DNA of 55,447 nucleotides. Origin: Candidatus Sumerlaeota bacterium (GTDB lineage: Bacteria; Sumerlaeota; Sumerlaeia; JAFGJS01). Shown here piece by piece: positions 7,621 through 21,589 of this stretch (the stretch's first letter is position 1; every line of letters begins with the position of its first letter). The notes beneath the pieces are model-generated. The model worked only from the letters and a program-made list of their open reading frames with translations, was not told the origin of the DNA and searched no databases. The translations under genes and the position numbers were made by a program. The stretch is taken from the NCBI GenBank assembly GCA_016928995.1, contig JAFGJS010000067.1, forward strand, positions 1-55,447, read 5' to 3'.

Positions 7621-7970
7621 TTCGTCAGGGCGATCTCTTCTGGGTGGACCTGGATGAACCGGTCGGCTCCGGCCCAGGTTATCGCCATCCGCACGTCGTC
7701 GTCCAGAACAACGTCTTTAACCAGAGCCGTCTTCACACCATCGTGGTCTGCGCGCTGACCTCCAATCTTCAACGAGCCAATGTGCCGGGAAACGTGCTAT
7801 TGGACGCCAACGAAGGCGACCTGCCGACGCAGAGCGTCGTGGTCGTGTCACAGCTTTTCACGATCGACAAAAGTCAGTTGGACGAACACATTGGGATGTT
7901 ATCCCGGCAGCGCGTGCTCCAAATACTGGATGGGATCAATCTGCTCCTTGAGCCGCGCGAGATCGACTAA
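7614..7970 (+). CDS. MazF/PemK-type mRNA endoribonuclease toxin
   Basis: A 118-residue PemK/MazF-fold toxin, a sequence-specific ribosome-independent RNase in known members. The family's N-terminal motif IRQGDLFWVDL is present, followed by GSGPGYRHPHVVVQN (arginine and proline of the active-site loop), VVCALTSN (conserved Thr/Ser) and the C-terminal LDEHIGMLSRQRVLQILDGI. Length and motifs are complete, so the toxin should be functional. The ATG overlaps the antitoxin stop (ATGGTGA). It faces the O-antigen-ligase gene convergently across about 60 bp with no obvious terminator. Confidence 0.92.
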   Translation: MVIRQGDLFWVDLDEPVGSGPGYRHPHVVVQNNVFNQSRLHTIVVCALTSNLQRANVPGNVLLDANEGDLPTQSVVVVSQLFTIDKSQLDEHIGMLSRQRVLQILDGINLLLEPREID

Positions 7971-8033
7971 GGGAATGAGATTGTATGACGAATTCCGCAG
8001 GATCGAGACGCCAGAGTTTGTCGTTGAAGATAT

Positions 8034-9941
8034 TTACATCGAATTGTGTGACTGTGTGGAAGATTGCTCCAGCCAGCGCTGCAACTCGGGGGCTTCGTCG
8101 CGGGAGCGGGGGACGCGCTGGAAGATCTGGCGCAGAGCGGCGCGGGCTTTTTCGTCCTGGCCTGTGGCGCGATACGCCCAGTAATAGCGCGACCAAAGTT
8201 CGTTGGCCTGAAAACGGCGCTCCAGGATGGAGAGCTGCTTGAGCGCTTCCTGATAGGCGCCGGCCTGAATCAGTTTTTCCGTCAGCATGGATCGCGCGTC
8301 GATGTGATCCGGATCCCATTGCAGCGCGGTCTCGGCGGCGCGCACGGCCTCCAGCGTTTGCTGGCGCGCGGAATATTCGTAGGCGTATTTGAACGCGCGC
8401 TCGGCTTGCAGGGCACGGTAATTGTGCATGAGCGGCCTGGCGCAAAGCACGATGATGGCCGCGATGAGCAGCGCGGCGCCCCATGCCGGGAAATTGCCGC
8501 GCAGCGTGACCGCGCCGATGCGGCGCATCTTGAGCGTGCGAATTTTCAGCAACAGCGGCCCCTGGCTGATCAGCGTGACGTCGAGCGGAAATTGCCGCGC
8601 GGATTTTTCCGGCAGCGCCGCGGCGATGGACAGCAGCGCCATAAAGACCAGCTGCGTGAAGGGCAGCTGCAGCGGGAAATTCATCATGCTGAAAACGCAG
8701 AACGCGACGAATATGGAGAGCGTCACGGCGGCGATGCGCCACTCCGCCTCGTTGGCCGTGCGCATGCGGCGCAACAGTCGAACGATGACGGCGGCCGCAA
8801 GCACGAGCAGCAGCGCGGCGCCGATGAGGCCCGTCTCGACCCAGGCCTCCAGCAACTCGTTGTGCGCGGCGTTGGTCCATGATCCGGCGTAGCGCCTCCA
8901 CATCGGATCGGTCTCCGCGCGCGGCGAGTGGCGCTGCGGATAGACGTAGGTGAAGTTCCCCGCCCCGGCGCCCAGCAACCAGCGCGCCTTGGCCGATTCC
9001 CACGAATTGCCCCAGATGATCAGGCGCGTCGCGCCGCCCTCCTGCCAGCGCTCGGAGCCGAAGGCCTGCTGCCAGATGCCCGGATGCGCCGGCGCCGAGT
9101 GCGGATTCATCGGCGACGGCAGGAAGTAGAACAGGATGACGGCGGCGAATCCGGCGCAAAGCAGGATGAGGCGCCCGCGAATGCGCTTGAGGCTCAAGGC
9201 GCCCTTGCGGCGGATCCAGGCGCTGAGCAGCGTCAGCGCGCCGAGGATCAGTCCCGCGTCGGTGTGCACGGACCAGCAGACGATCATGGCGGCGGCGGAA
9301 AGCCAGAGATGGACCAGGAGATAGCCGCGCAACGCCTTGCGCCGCACGATCAAATACAGCATCAGCGCGGGCAGGAACGTCAGCGCCTGGAAATCCGCGA
9401 TGTGGCTGGTGTTGCCAAAGCCGAAGTTGAGCTGACCGCGCCAGTCGGGCAGCCGCGCGAAACTGACCTGGAGAAACTGCGGCAGTCCGTGCGGAAAGAA
9501 GACGTGGCCGAAGTCCTGCGCCAGCACGCAGCAGGCGGAGAGCGTGGCGGCAGGGATGACGGCATAGGCGAGCATTACGGCATGCGTTCGGCGCGCGGCC
9601 AGCCAGTCTTGCAGCAAGGCGCAGAACAGCAGCAGATATAGCGCTTCCTTCGCGGCATCCCAGGCCAGCGAGCGGCTCTCGGCCCAGATTACGGACGCGA
9701 TGCTCCAACAGAGATATAGCAACAGCGCCCCATTCGGCCAGCCGGGCTTGAGTTTGAACTCGCCATTCAGCGCAACGCGCGCGACTGTCAGCAGCGCAAG
9801 CAGCAGGATGCAGCATTCGATCCACAACGTCTTGGGCGTGATGAAACTGTCGTACGATGCGGAATCAAAGAGCATCGGCGTGAGGAACGCCAAGGCGAGG
9901 AAGATATATTTGGACCAACGATCCAATGCTTGCGAAATCAT
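8034..9941 (-). CDS. O-antigen ligase (WaaL/Wzy_C) family membrane protein with TPR tail
   Basis: A polytopic inner-membrane protein of about 635 residues. Around ten to twelve hydrophobic segments span residues 10-500. The Wzy_C region holds the conserved loop with AGSWTNAAHNELLEAWVETG before the late TM segments. Known members ligate O-antigen to lipid A core or polymerise glycans in the periplasm; the substrate here cannot be told. The last ~120 residues are TPR-like helices (RAAETALQWDPDHIDARSML), a common C-terminal addition in this class. I chose the ATG at 9941; an alternative TTG at 9983 adds 14 polar residues, and neither has a good ribosome site. No glycosyltransferase neighbours are present, so it is isolated from any glycan cluster. 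Confidence 0.82.
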   Translation of the reverse strand: MISQALDRWSKYIFLALAFLTPMLFDSASYDSFITPKTLWIECCILLLALLTVARVALNGEFKLKPGWPNGALLLYLCWSIASVIWAESRSLAWDAAKEALYLLLFCALLQDWLAARRTHAVMLAYAVIPAATLSACCVLAQDFGHVFFPHGLPQFLQVSFARLPDWRGQLNFGFGNTSHIADFQALTFLPALMLYLIVRRKALRGYLLVHLWLSAAAMIVCWSVHTDAGLILGALTLLSAWIRRKGALSLKRIRGRLILLCAGFAAVILFYFLPSPMNPHSAPAHPGIWQQAFGSERWQEGGATRLIIWGNSWESAKARWLLGAGAGNFTYVYPQRHSPRAETDPMWRRYAGSWTNAAHNELLEAWVETGLIGAALLLVLAAAVIVRLLRRMRTANEAEWRIAAVTLSIFVAFCVFSMMNFPLQLPFTQLVFMALLSIAAALPEKSARQFPLDVTLISQGPLLLKIRTLKMRRIGAVTLRGNFPAWGAALLIAAIIVLCARPLMHNYRALQAERAFKYAYEYSARQQTLEAVRAAETALQWDPDHIDARSMLTEKLIQAGAYQEALKQLSILERRFQANELWSRYYWAYRATGQDEKARAALRQIFQRVPRSRDEAPELQRWLEQSSTQSHNSM

Positions 9942-10026
9942 GCGCGGCCTGTGCTCGGAAAATGAGCGCTCATGCTGAACCAAAAGCGCAGCCGCGGCAA
10001 GCTGGAATTTTCAAGGAAGGCGATAG

Positions 10027-10130
10027 TAAATTCGAAATGCTAAATCCTAAATCCGAAACAAATTCGAAATTCAAAATTCCAATGATACAAACTGCTTGAT
10101 TGCCTTTGGACTGCGCAAGTGTAGTCCAAA
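10027..10130. repeat. AT-rich tandem text and TTTGGACT hairpin
   Basis: Positions 10027-10080 hold overlapping variants of the string AAATTCGAAAT / AAATCCTAAAT, non-coding low-complexity text. Next to it, TTTGGACT (10105-10112) and AGTCCAAA (10123-10130) form an eight-base stem. It shares the string TTTGGACTGCGCAAG with the reverse complement of the element at 16835-16972, so it is probably a decayed copy of the same dispersed repeat. Confidence 0.55.
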
Positions 10131-10149
10131 AAAGCGTGTGTGATAAAGT

Positions 10150-10284
10150 GTGGCACAGCCGCCCTCGGCTGTGTCTTACTATATCAAGATCAAATCCTAT
10201 GATTTTTATAGAATCATCTCTATCGAGATTCCCATAAGTAATATCAATATGAGAAAAAATCACAGCCGAGGGCGGCTGTGCCAC
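10150..10284. repeat. REPIN/MITE-like element with 24-bp inverted repeats
   Basis: GTGGCACAGCCGCCCTCGGCTGTG at 10150-10173 is repeated as a perfect reverse complement at 10261-10284, and one further flanking base pair (10149/10285) also matches. Each arm holds its own short palindrome (CAGCCG...CGGCTG). The 87-bp centre is AT-rich. Two inverted REP units in this arrangement define REPINs, which are mobilised by RAYT transposases; none is in the window. The right arm lies just past the lysS stop and could also end lysS transcription. Confidence 0.85.
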
Positions 10285-10304
10285 ATTTATTGTGCTAGAG
10301 GTTT

Positions 10305-12035
10305 TTACTCTTCCGACTCGGTCTCTTCCAGGGCTTCGGCGGCGGCTTGTTGCTCGGCGCGGCTGAGCGGACGCATCGTGGGGAACAGGATCACCTCGCG
10401 GATGCTTGGTTTATTCGTAAGCAGCATCACCAGCCGGTCCACGCCGATGCCCAGTCCGCTGGCCGGGGGCATGCCGTATTCCAGCGCGCGCACGTAGTCC
10501 TCGTCCATCGGCTGCGCCTCTTCGTCGCCGCTGGCCTTGGCCTCGACCTGCCGCTTGAACATCTCGTACTGCTGCGCTGGATCATTGAGCTCGGAGTACG
10601 CATTGGCCATCTCCATCCCGGCGATGAACAGCTCGAACCGCTCCGCCGTGGCCGGATCGTCCTTCGCGCACTTGGTCAGCGGACATAGCGACGCCGGGTA
10701 GTCATAGATAAACGTGGGCTGGATCAACGTCGGCTCAACAAAATCTTCAAAGTAGCGCACTAGCATTTGATCACATGTTTCTGTATACATACTTGTCTCT
10801 TCAGATGAATCGCTAACTGCTGCAAATGCAGATGTTAATTCTGCAGCAAACTTAGCCGGAGGTATATCATCATCTTTTGCACCAGGTTCTGAATATGTTT
10901 TACTCTTTTTCGAATCCGGAGTTCTTTGAAATTCTTCACTATTTTGAATTGCATTATCTATTGCTCCTTTAGAAGTCTTTTCCATACCCCAATGCCATTT
11001 TTTGTCTTGATCAACGTTAAAGTATTCGCGGATCGCATCGAGCATCCGCACGCGGTGGAAGGGCGACTCGAAGTCGATCTCGAGTTCGCCGAAGGGGAAT
11101 TTCAATTGTCCGAGGCTGTTCCGCGCCACGGTGCGCAGCAGTTCCTCGGTCAGGTTCATCGTGTCGTTGTAATCGAAGTACGCCGTGTAGAGTTCCATCA
11201 TCGTGAACTCCGGGTTGTGCTTTGTCGAGATCCCCTCGTTGCGAAAGTTGCGGTTAATTTCGTATACTTTGTCGAAGCCGCCGACCACAAGCCGCTTGAG
11301 GTAGAGCTCCGGCGCGATGCGCAGGTATAGGTCAAGGTCGAGTGTGTTGTGATGCGTGATGAACGGTCGCGCCGTGGCGCCGCCATGGACTGCCTGCATC
11401 ATCGGCGTCTCGACTTCCATGTAACCGCGCCGCTCCAGCTCGTCGCGCATGGCCTTCACGATGCCGCTGCGCAGGCGGAAGGTCTCGCGCGTCTGCTCGT
11501 TCACGATCAGGTCCACATAGCGCTGACGATAGCGCAGGTCGGTGTCTTTCAAGCCGTAAAAGTCCTTGGGGATCGGCCGCAACGACTTGGTGAGGATTTC
11601 GATCTCCTTGGCCAGCACGGAGAGCTCGCCCGTTTTGGTGCGGAACACCGCGCCCGCCACGCCCACGATGTCGCCCATGTCGGCGATGCTTTTGAACTGC
11701 TTGTAGACGCCGTCGGGCAGGGCGTTCTTGACCGCCATGATCTGAATGCGGCCCGCGCCATCCTGCAGATGGAAAAACAGGGTGTTGCCCATGTCCCGGA
11801 TCGCCATCACGCGACCGGCCACGCGCACCATTTTTTCCGGTGCGATCTCCTCCTTCGGGCTTTTCACCTCGACGGCTAGCGTCTTTTCGTTCGCCATGAT
11901 CTGCGCGCTGGTGTGCGTCGGATGATACTTCCAGGCGTACGGCTGGGCGCCTTCCTGGCGCATGCGCTCGATTTTTTCGTAGCGCCCGTCAGTGATGCGG
12001 TTGCGATCGGGGAGATCGGGAATGTTGAAGCTCAA
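10305..12035 (-). CDS. lysS: lysyl-tRNA synthetase, class II, with AT-rich insert
   Basis: Charges tRNA-Lys in the cytoplasm. The OB-fold anticodon-binding domain (about residues 60-190: [19 protein letters not shown]) precedes the class II catalytic core. Motif 1 ([10 protein letters not shown]) and motif 2 ([20 protein letters not shown]) are intact, and motif 3 is [13 protein letters not shown] propose the TTG at 12035 (576 aa), nine bases after GAGG; an ATG at 12116 adds 27 residues unlike the family. Between motif 2 and [14 protein letters not shown], residues about 342-429 include a low-complexity insert rich in Lys/Ser/Glu whose DNA (about 10745-11015) is much more AT-rich than the rest. 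The core motifs suggest an active enzyme. Confidence 0.93.
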   Translation of the reverse strand: MSFNIPDLPDRNRITDGRYEKIERMRQEGAQPYAWKYHPTHTSAQIMANEKTLAVEVKSPKEEIAPEKMVRVAGRVMAIRDMGNTLFFHLQDGAGRIQIMAVKNALPDGVYKQFKSIADMGDIVGVAGAVFRTKTGELSVLAKEIEILTKSLRPIPKDFYGLKDTDLRYRQRYVDLIVNEQTRETFRLRSGIVKAMRDELERRGYMEVETPMMQAVHGGATARPFITHHNTLDLDLYLRIAPELYLKRLVVGGFDKVYEINRNFRNEGISTKHNPEFTMMELYTAYFDYNDTMNLTEELLRTVARNSLGQLKFPFGELEIDFESPFHRVRMLDAIREYFNVDQDKKWHWGMEKTSKGAIDNAIQNSEEFQRTPDSKKSKTYSEPGAKDDDIPPAKFAAELTSAFAAVSDSSEETSMYTETCDQMLVRYFEDFVEPTLIQPTFIYDYPASLCPLTKCAKDDPATAERFELFIAGMEMANAYSELNDPAQQYEMFKRQVEAKASGDEEAQPMDEDYVRALEYGMPPASGLGIGVDRLVMLLTNKPSIREVILFPTMRPLSRAEQQAAAEALEETESEE

Positions 12036-12178
12036 CGTCCTGCACCTCGGAAAATTGTTTTTGCCTCCGTCAGGAAGCAAGCGGGTGTTTATGTCACGCG
12101 GGATGCGCAGGGTCAATGGCTTTTCGGGGCAAGTTGAAGGTTGGATCGGGGACTTAATGAAAAGCCGTTTGCAGTCTG

Positions 12179-12281
12179 ATCGCTATGACGATCGGTATCG
12201 AAATCGGGATCGGTATCGCTTTCGGAAAAAAAACCGGCGATTTCGATTTCGATCCCGATTTCGATCCCGAGCTATGGCGAT
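12179..12281. repeat. long hairpin built from ATCGGG/ATCGAA tandem motifs
   Basis: Arms at 12179-12225 and 12234-12281 are imperfect reverse complements of about 47 bases around a loop of eight A. Each arm is made of variants of the hexamer ATCGGG/ATCGAA. It lies in the 426-bp gap between lysS and the beta-galactosidase gene (divergent). The rest of this gap contains the candidate promoter at 12390-12418 and nothing else I recognise. Confidence 0.8.
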
Positions 12282-12389
12282 GAGTTGAATGCCTTCAAGA
12301 TAGAATTAGCAGCAGTTTGGGCGAAGAACAATCCAATATGGGCAATGCGCGGTCTTGATTAGAGGCGATTCATTCTGTTTGTGTTGGAA

Positions 12390-12418
12390 TTGACACGCCT
12401 GACCGATGCGGTTAGGCT
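12390..12418 (+). promoter_or_regulatory. candidate promoter of the glycan-use cluster
   Basis: TTGACA (12390-12395), a 17-bp spacer and TAGGCT (12413-12418). The -35 is perfect and the -10 is weak, as in activated promoters. It lies 44 bp before the beta-galactosidase start. No operator is recognised. Confidence 0.4.
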
Positions 12419-12428
12419 GCTTTATTAA

Positions 12429-16805
<4,377 letters not shown>

Positions 16806-16834
16806 TATTAACTGATGGTGCGCAGGAGAGTTTC

Positions 16835-16972
16835 TTTGGAGTGCGCAGGCCATGCCTGCGCCTTGATCTGCGGAATATTACGTATACATTAGCCGGGCAT
16901 CTATCCACTTACCAAGGGGGCGGCATGGCCGCCACGCCTTCGCGCGCTTCGGCGGCGCAAGCGCAGTCCAAA
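16835..16972. repeat. composite REP-like palindromic element
   Basis: Outer arms TTTGGAGTGCGC (16835-16846) and GCGCAGTCCAAA (16961-16972) pair with one mismatch. Inside are GCGCAGGC-CAT-GCCTGCGC and GGCGGC-ATG-GCCGCC hairpins. It fills much of the 320-bp gap between the GH2 and GH43 genes; the rest of the gap shows no gene. The outer arm also matches the decayed copy at 10105-10130. Confidence 0.75.
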
Positions 16973-17125
16973 ACGCCAATAATGCGTGATGCCAATTATT
17001 CGTGTAGTTTACATGCAAAGATTGACAGCGCGCCAGATGCTTTGTTTGTGTTCATTTATGATGTCTCATTCATCGGAGTGAAGCCGATTCAGTTCGGCTA
17101 AGATGCTCAAGGGTTGTGTCGATTG

Positions 17126-18400
17126 ATGCGTACAAGATTGCTTGCCTTTTGTTGCTTGCTCATCGCGGTGTTGCCGGCGTATGGCGAGGATGGCTTCGTC
17201 GGAACCGGAGCGGTCCGCGATGTGCACGATCCCTGCATGATCAAATTTAATGACGCCTATTATGTATATCACACCAGCGGGATGGGCGGCCCTGACATCA
17301 AGCGCTCCCAAGACCTGATTCAGTGGGAATCGCTGGGGCGCGTGTTTGATCATATTTTGCCCTGGTCCAGGGAGATTGTGCCCGAGCTAAACGCCTATTG
17401 GGCGCCGGATGTCGCCTTTTGGGATGGCCGTTATTATCTGTATTATAGCGGCGCTCAATACGGCACGAACAACTCCTTCATCGGGCTGGCTGTGAATACA
17501 ACCCTCGATCCCGGCGACGCGAAATATCGCTGGGAGGACAAGGGGATGGTGATCCGTTCGATTCCCGGCGTGGATCACCACAATTGCATCGATCCGAACA
17601 TCATCATCGACGCGGACGGTCAGCCGTGGATGAGTTTCGGCTCGTTTTACGCCGGAATCAAACTTGTCAAGCTCGACCGCAAAACCGGTCTGCGCGCTCA
17701 AGACGACAGGATCATATACAACCTGGCGTTCATTCCGGAACGCGGCCATGACGTTGAGGCGCCGTATATCGTGCGCAAGGGGGAGTATTACTACCTGTTT
17801 GCCTCCTATGGCGCATGCTGCCGGGGAGTCGGCAGCACCTATCACATCAAGGTAGGCCGCTCGAAATCCGTCACCGGGCCCTATCTCGATGACAAGGGCA
17901 TTGACATGCAGGCGGGGGGCGGTCTGCTTTTTCTGCGAGGCTACTACCCTGTGTTTGGACCGGGACATAACGGCGTGTTAATGAACGACGACGGCGTCGA
18001 TTGGCTTGTGCATCACTTTTACGATCCTCACATGTTTTGGCACGACGATATGTGGGGCAAGCCCACATTGCAGATTCGTCCGATTGTCTGGTCCAAGGAT
18101 CAATGGCCGCTGCCGGGACGCTCATACAGCGGTCCGACGAAGGAAGCGAAACTCACGAAAGAGGACATGGTCGGCTGCTGGTCGCAATCGGTGCATTTCA
18201 CCGATTCGCATGAACTGCTGTTGAAGTCGGACGGGACGTGCAGCTTTCTGCAATCCATCGGGCACTGGACGTACAAGGATTATGAGTTGACTTTGGACTG
18301 GGGCCCTTGGGTCGATACGCTGGTCGTCGCCAGGGACGGCAAGTCCTGCGTGGGTTTCAACCAGGACCATGTCATCATTCGCAACGAAAAGCTGGATTGA
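17126..18400 (+). CDS. GH43-family glycosidase (arabinan endo-1,5-alpha-L-arabinosidase-like)
   Basis: Secreted glycosidase probably acting on arabinan side chains of plant polysaccharide. The signal peptide (MRTRLLAFCCLLIAVLPAYG) is followed by a five-bladed propeller. Its catalytic triad pattern is: general base Asp in VRDVHDPCMI, pKa-modulating Asp in HNCIDPNIII, general acid Glu in HDVEAPYIV. The last ~80 residues (from KLTKEDMVGCW) form a small beta domain often seen behind bacterial arabinanases. I chose the ATG at 17126 with AAGGG at 17109-17113; a TTG at 17114 is the alternative. The neighbouring beta-galactosidase and sugar ABC importer suggest use of arabinogalactan or pectic arabinan/galactan. 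Exact specificity is inferred. Confidence 0.88.
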   Translation: MRTRLLAFCCLLIAVLPAYGEDGFVGTGAVRDVHDPCMIKFNDAYYVYHTSGMGGPDIKRSQDLIQWESLGRVFDHILPWSREIVPELNAYWAPDVAFWDGRYYLYYSGAQYGTNNSFIGLAVNTTLDPGDAKYRWEDKGMVIRSIPGVDHHNCIDPNIIIDADGQPWMSFGSFYAGIKLVKLDRKTGLRAQDDRIIYNLAFIPERGHDVEAPYIVRKGEYYYLFASYGACCRGVGSTYHIKVGRSKSVTGPYLDDKGIDMQAGGGLLFLRGYYPVFGPGHNGVLMNDDGVDWLVHHFYDPHMFWHDDMWGKPTLQIRPIVWSKDQWPLPGRSYSGPTKEAKLTKEDMVGCWSQSVHFTDSHELLLKSDGTCSFLQSIGHWTYKDYELTLDWGPWVDTLVVARDGKSCVGFNQDHVIIRNEKLD

Positions 18401-18534
18401 CACTCGTGCGGAAAATGGATAGAGAAGAGGATGCATGAGAAGAATTGATGGAAATGCAGTCAGCAAAGGTTGCCTGTTAGCGTCAATTTTTTTGATTTGC
18501 TTTTTATCACGTGCATAGAGGAAGCCTGATTCTA

Positions 18535-19836
18535 GTGAGCGCACATTTAATATCATTTTTCCGGCGGAGCTGCGTCGCCGTCCTGTTTGCCGCGCTGGCG
18601 ATGATTGCGGGTTGCGACGGATTGGGCGGCGGAAAAACGCAGATCCGTTTCTGGAACGGCTTCACGGGTCCGGATGGGCAGACCATGCTGCGTCTGGTCC
18701 GGCAGTTCAACCAAGAGAATTCCGATGTCAATGTGACCATGCAGCGCATGGCCTGGGGCACGTATTACAATAAATTATTCGTCGCGAATTTAGGCCGGCG
18801 TTCGCCCGAGGTGTTCATCGTTCACACCGACACGCTCAACCGGTTCATCCGGGCGGGATTTCTGCGTTCGTATAACGATTTAATCGCGGACACGCCGGAT
18901 TTCGACGCGGACGATTTCGACCGCATCCCCTGGAACGCCGCGCAGCATGAGGGCGGGCAGTATGGCATTCCGCTCGATGTGCATATGATGGGCATGTATT
19001 ACAACAAGGCATTGCTGAAGGAATACGGCATCGTGGACGCCGAGGGCAATCCGTGTCCGCCGCAGACCAAAGAGGAATTCATCGGCGCGCTGGAGAAGTT
19101 GAAACAGGATTTCGACAACGACGGCAAGGTCGATCAATGGGGGGCTGTTTTTACGACTTACCGGAGCATCCTGTTTTCGGTGATGCGCCAGTATGGCGGC
19201 CGCTTTTTGAGCGATGACGGCGAGACTTGCGTTATTAACAGCCCGGAAAATTTGGCGGGGCTGGAATTCATGGTGGATTTGATCCGCGAGAAGGGTCTGG
19301 CGCCGCCGCCGGAGAAGTTCGACTACTTTGATTCGTGGATCAGTTTCCGTCGCGGCAACGCCGTGATGACGTTCGACGGCGTTTACATGCTGGCGGATTT
19401 GCAGAAGGAGAAGGGCGGTCAATTTGGCGGCGCGCCGATCCCGCAAATCGGACCGAATCCCGCGGCCTATGCCAACTCGCACAATCTCTGTATCTCATCG
19501 TCGATCAACCCAAAGAAACTCGACGCCGCCTGGCGCTTTGTCCAATTTTTATCGGAGCATAGTCTGGACTGGGCGGAAGGCGGCCAGGTTCCGGCTCGCG
19601 CCAGTTTCCGCCAGACCGAACGTTTTCACCAGATGGAGATTCAGTGTCAATTTTCGCGCGAGTTGCCGTATATTTTTTACTCGCCCAATGTTCCGTTTGT
19701 GTTTGAATTGATCGGCGAGTTCGACATCGCCGTGGAGCAGGCCCTGCGCGGCAATTGCAGTCCGCAGGAGGCGCTGGACACCGCCACGCGGAAAGTCGAG
19801 GAAGCGATGGCGCGAAACAGAGAACAGCAAGAGTGA
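18535..19836 (+). CDS. ABC sugar transporter, lipoprotein substrate-binding protein
   Basis: Family 1 extracellular solute-binding protein that captures oligosaccharides at the outer face of the inner membrane. The signal sequence ends in the lipobox IAGC, giving a lipid-anchored Cys. The mature part has the SBP_1 pattern (TQIRFWNGFTGPDGQTMLR, NNIKLF-type motifs, GGQVPAR near the end). The start is taken as GTG 18535, ten bases after GAGGAAG; an upstream GTG at 18511 lacks a ribosome site. It is followed after six bases by the first permease. The ligand is probably a product of the two glycosidases upstream. Confidence 0.9.
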   Translation: MSAHLISFFRRSCVAVLFAALAMIAGCDGLGGGKTQIRFWNGFTGPDGQTMLRLVRQFNQENSDVNVTMQRMAWGTYYNKLFVANLGRRSPEVFIVHTDTLNRFIRAGFLRSYNDLIADTPDFDADDFDRIPWNAAQHEGGQYGIPLDVHMMGMYYNKALLKEYGIVDAEGNPCPPQTKEEFIGALEKLKQDFDNDGKVDQWGAVFTTYRSILFSVMRQYGGRFLSDDGETCVINSPENLAGLEFMVDLIREKGLAPPPEKFDYFDSWISFRRGNAVMTFDGVYMLADLQKEKGGQFGGAPIPQIGPNPAAYANSHNLCISSSINPKKLDAAWRFVQFLSEHSLDWAEGGQVPARASFRQTERFHQMEIQCQFSRELPYIFYSPNVPFVFELIGEFDIAVEQALRGNCSPQEALDTATRKVEEAMARNREQQE

Positions 19837-19842
19837 ACGATC

Positions 19843-20724
19843 ATGGACAAAACAATCAGCTCATCCCGGCGGCATGATCTTGCGGCGTATCTTTTTCTCG
19901 CGCCGTATCTGACGCTGTTCGCGGTGTTCATCCTGTTGCCGTTCGTCTACAGCCTGCTGCTCAGCCTCTTCCGCTGGGAGATGGTGTCGCTGACTCCGCC
20001 GCGATTCATTGGCTGGGGCAATTACGCGGAAGCGCTGCACAGCGATTATTTCTGGAAGGCGATGTGGGTCACGTTCAAGTTCGTCATCATGCTGGCGCCC
20101 ATGATGCTGCTGCTTTCCCTGCTGGCGGCCTTGGGGATCAACGCCTGCGGCGCATTCCGCCAGCCGATTTACCGCGCGGCGTACTTCATTCCCGCGCTGA
20201 TCTCCGTCAGCGTGGCCGGCATTCTCTGGCGCTGGTTTTACAATACGGACTTCGGTTTGTTCAATGCGTACTTGTCGGAATTGGGCTGGCGGATTCCGTG
20301 GATCACCAGCAGCAAGCTGGCGATCGTCTCGATTGTGCTGATGACCCTCTGGTGGGGGATCGGCGGCACGACGATCATCCTCATCGCGGGGCTGCAGGGG
20401 ATTCCCGATTCGTATTACGAGGCCGCCGCCATCGACGGCGCCGGGCGGATCCACCAGTTCTTTTATATCACGCTGCCGCAATTGCGGCCGATCCTGCTCT
20501 TCATCACCGTGATGAACATCATCGGCTCGTTCCAGGTATTCGGCCAGACGTTCATGATCACGGGCGGCGGTCCGGAGCTTTCCACGCGCACGATGGTGCA
20601 GTACATCTACGAGACGGCGTTCACCAATTACCGGATGGGATACGGCTCCGCGATGAGCTGGCTGCTATTCGTGGTGATTGGGATTTTCGCGGTCATGCAA
20701 TTCCGCATTTTGAAGGAACAATAG
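19843..20724 (+). CDS. ABC sugar transporter permease (MalF/UgpA type)
   Basis: Inner-membrane permease of 293 residues with six predicted TM segments, the first at about 14-38. The EAA loop, which docks the ATPase, is visible as YYEAAAIDGAGRIHQFFYI followed by TLPQLRP. It forms a heterodimer with the next gene, which starts four bases after its stop. It belongs to the CUT1 family of carbohydrate importers by order and motif. Confidence 0.93.
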   Translation: MDKTISSSRRHDLAAYLFLAPYLTLFAVFILLPFVYSLLLSLFRWEMVSLTPPRFIGWGNYAEALHSDYFWKAMWVTFKFVIMLAPMMLLLSLLAALGINACGAFRQPIYRAAYFIPALISVSVAGILWRWFYNTDFGLFNAYLSELGWRIPWITSSKLAIVSIVLMTLWWGIGGTTIILIAGLQGIPDSYYEAAAIDGAGRIHQFFYITLPQLRPILLFITVMNIIGSFQVFGQTFMITGGGPELSTRTMVQYIYETAFTNYRMGYGSAMSWLLFVVIGIFAVMQFRILKEQ

Positions 20725-20728
20725 GCCG

Positions 20729-21589
20729 ATGGCTGAGCAACGCATATCATCAATTCCTCAATGGAAAAAGTCGCGCGTGCAATGGCTGATTGAAATCATC
20801 ATTGCGCTGGGCGCCATCCTGATGATTCTGCCCTTTTTCATCGCGCTGCTGGCGACCTTCAAGCCCGAAACGGAGATCATCCAGTTCGAAGGCGTCTTTC
20901 CGCGGGATTGGACCCTGATCAATTATCAAAAGATCTTCGAGAATTCCGAAGAGATTCCGGTGATTCGCTGGCTGTTTAACAGCATCCTGATCTCCAGTTC
21001 GATCACAATCCTGGTGGTCTTCGTCACCTCGATGGCGGCTTATTCACTGTCGCGGCTGCGTCCGCCCGGCGGACGCGCGGCTTTCACGCTGATCGTGGCC
21101 ACGATCATGATCCCCGGGCAGTTGTTTCTCGTGCCGGTGTATCTGATTCTGAATTTCCTGCATTGGCTCGACACGCCGTTGGCGCTGATCGTTCCGGCCG
21201 CATCGGGCGCCTTTGGGGTGTTTCTGCTGAGCCAGTTTTTTTATTCGATCCCCAAGGATCTGGAGGACGCGGCGGAGATCGACGGATGCTCCATTTGGGG
21301 CGTGTATTGGCATATCGTGCTGCCGTTGATGAAGCCGGCGCTCTCCACGCTGGCGATCCTGACCTTCATCGGCTCGTGGAACGACTTTCTGGGGCCGCTC
21401 GTTTTTCTGGATTCGACCACTCAACTGACTTTGCCCGTGGGCATCGCCTTGTTTCAAACATCGTATTTCATCGAATACGGCATCACATTGGCGGCGAGCG
21501 CCATCGCCACCTTTCCCGCGATTGTGATCTTTCTCATTTTCCAAAAGCAGATCATCAAGAGCATTTCACTCACTGGACTCAAGGGTTAG
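20729..21589 (+). CDS. ABC sugar transporter permease (MalG/UgpE type)
   Basis: Second permease of 286 residues with about six TM segments. Its EAA loop reads DLEDAAEIDGCSIWGVYWHI then VLPLMKP. It completes a CUT1 importer, but no ATPase gene follows; the next gene is an unrelated type II secretion-like ATPase after 207 bp. CUT1 systems without their own ATPase usually share an MsmX/MalK-type ATPase encoded elsewhere. Confidence 0.93.
   Translation: MAEQRISSIPQWKKSRVQWLIEIIIALGAILMILPFFIALLATFKPETEIIQFEGVFPRDWTLINYQKIFENSEEIPVIRWLFNSILISSSITILVVFVTSMAAYSLSRLRPPGGRAAFTLIVATIMIPGQLFLVPVYLILNFLHWLDTPLALIVPAASGAFGVFLLSQFFYSIPKDLEDAAEIDGCSIWGVYWHIVLPLMKPALSTLAILTFIGSWNDFLGPLVFLDSTTQLTLPVGIALFQTSYFIEYGITLAASAIATFPAIVIFLIFQKQIIKSISLTGLKG

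Noticed and set aside
9971-10300. Short frames over the REPIN-like element as genes
   Set aside because: They are open only because of the repeat text; both arms are perfect inverted copies and non-coding.
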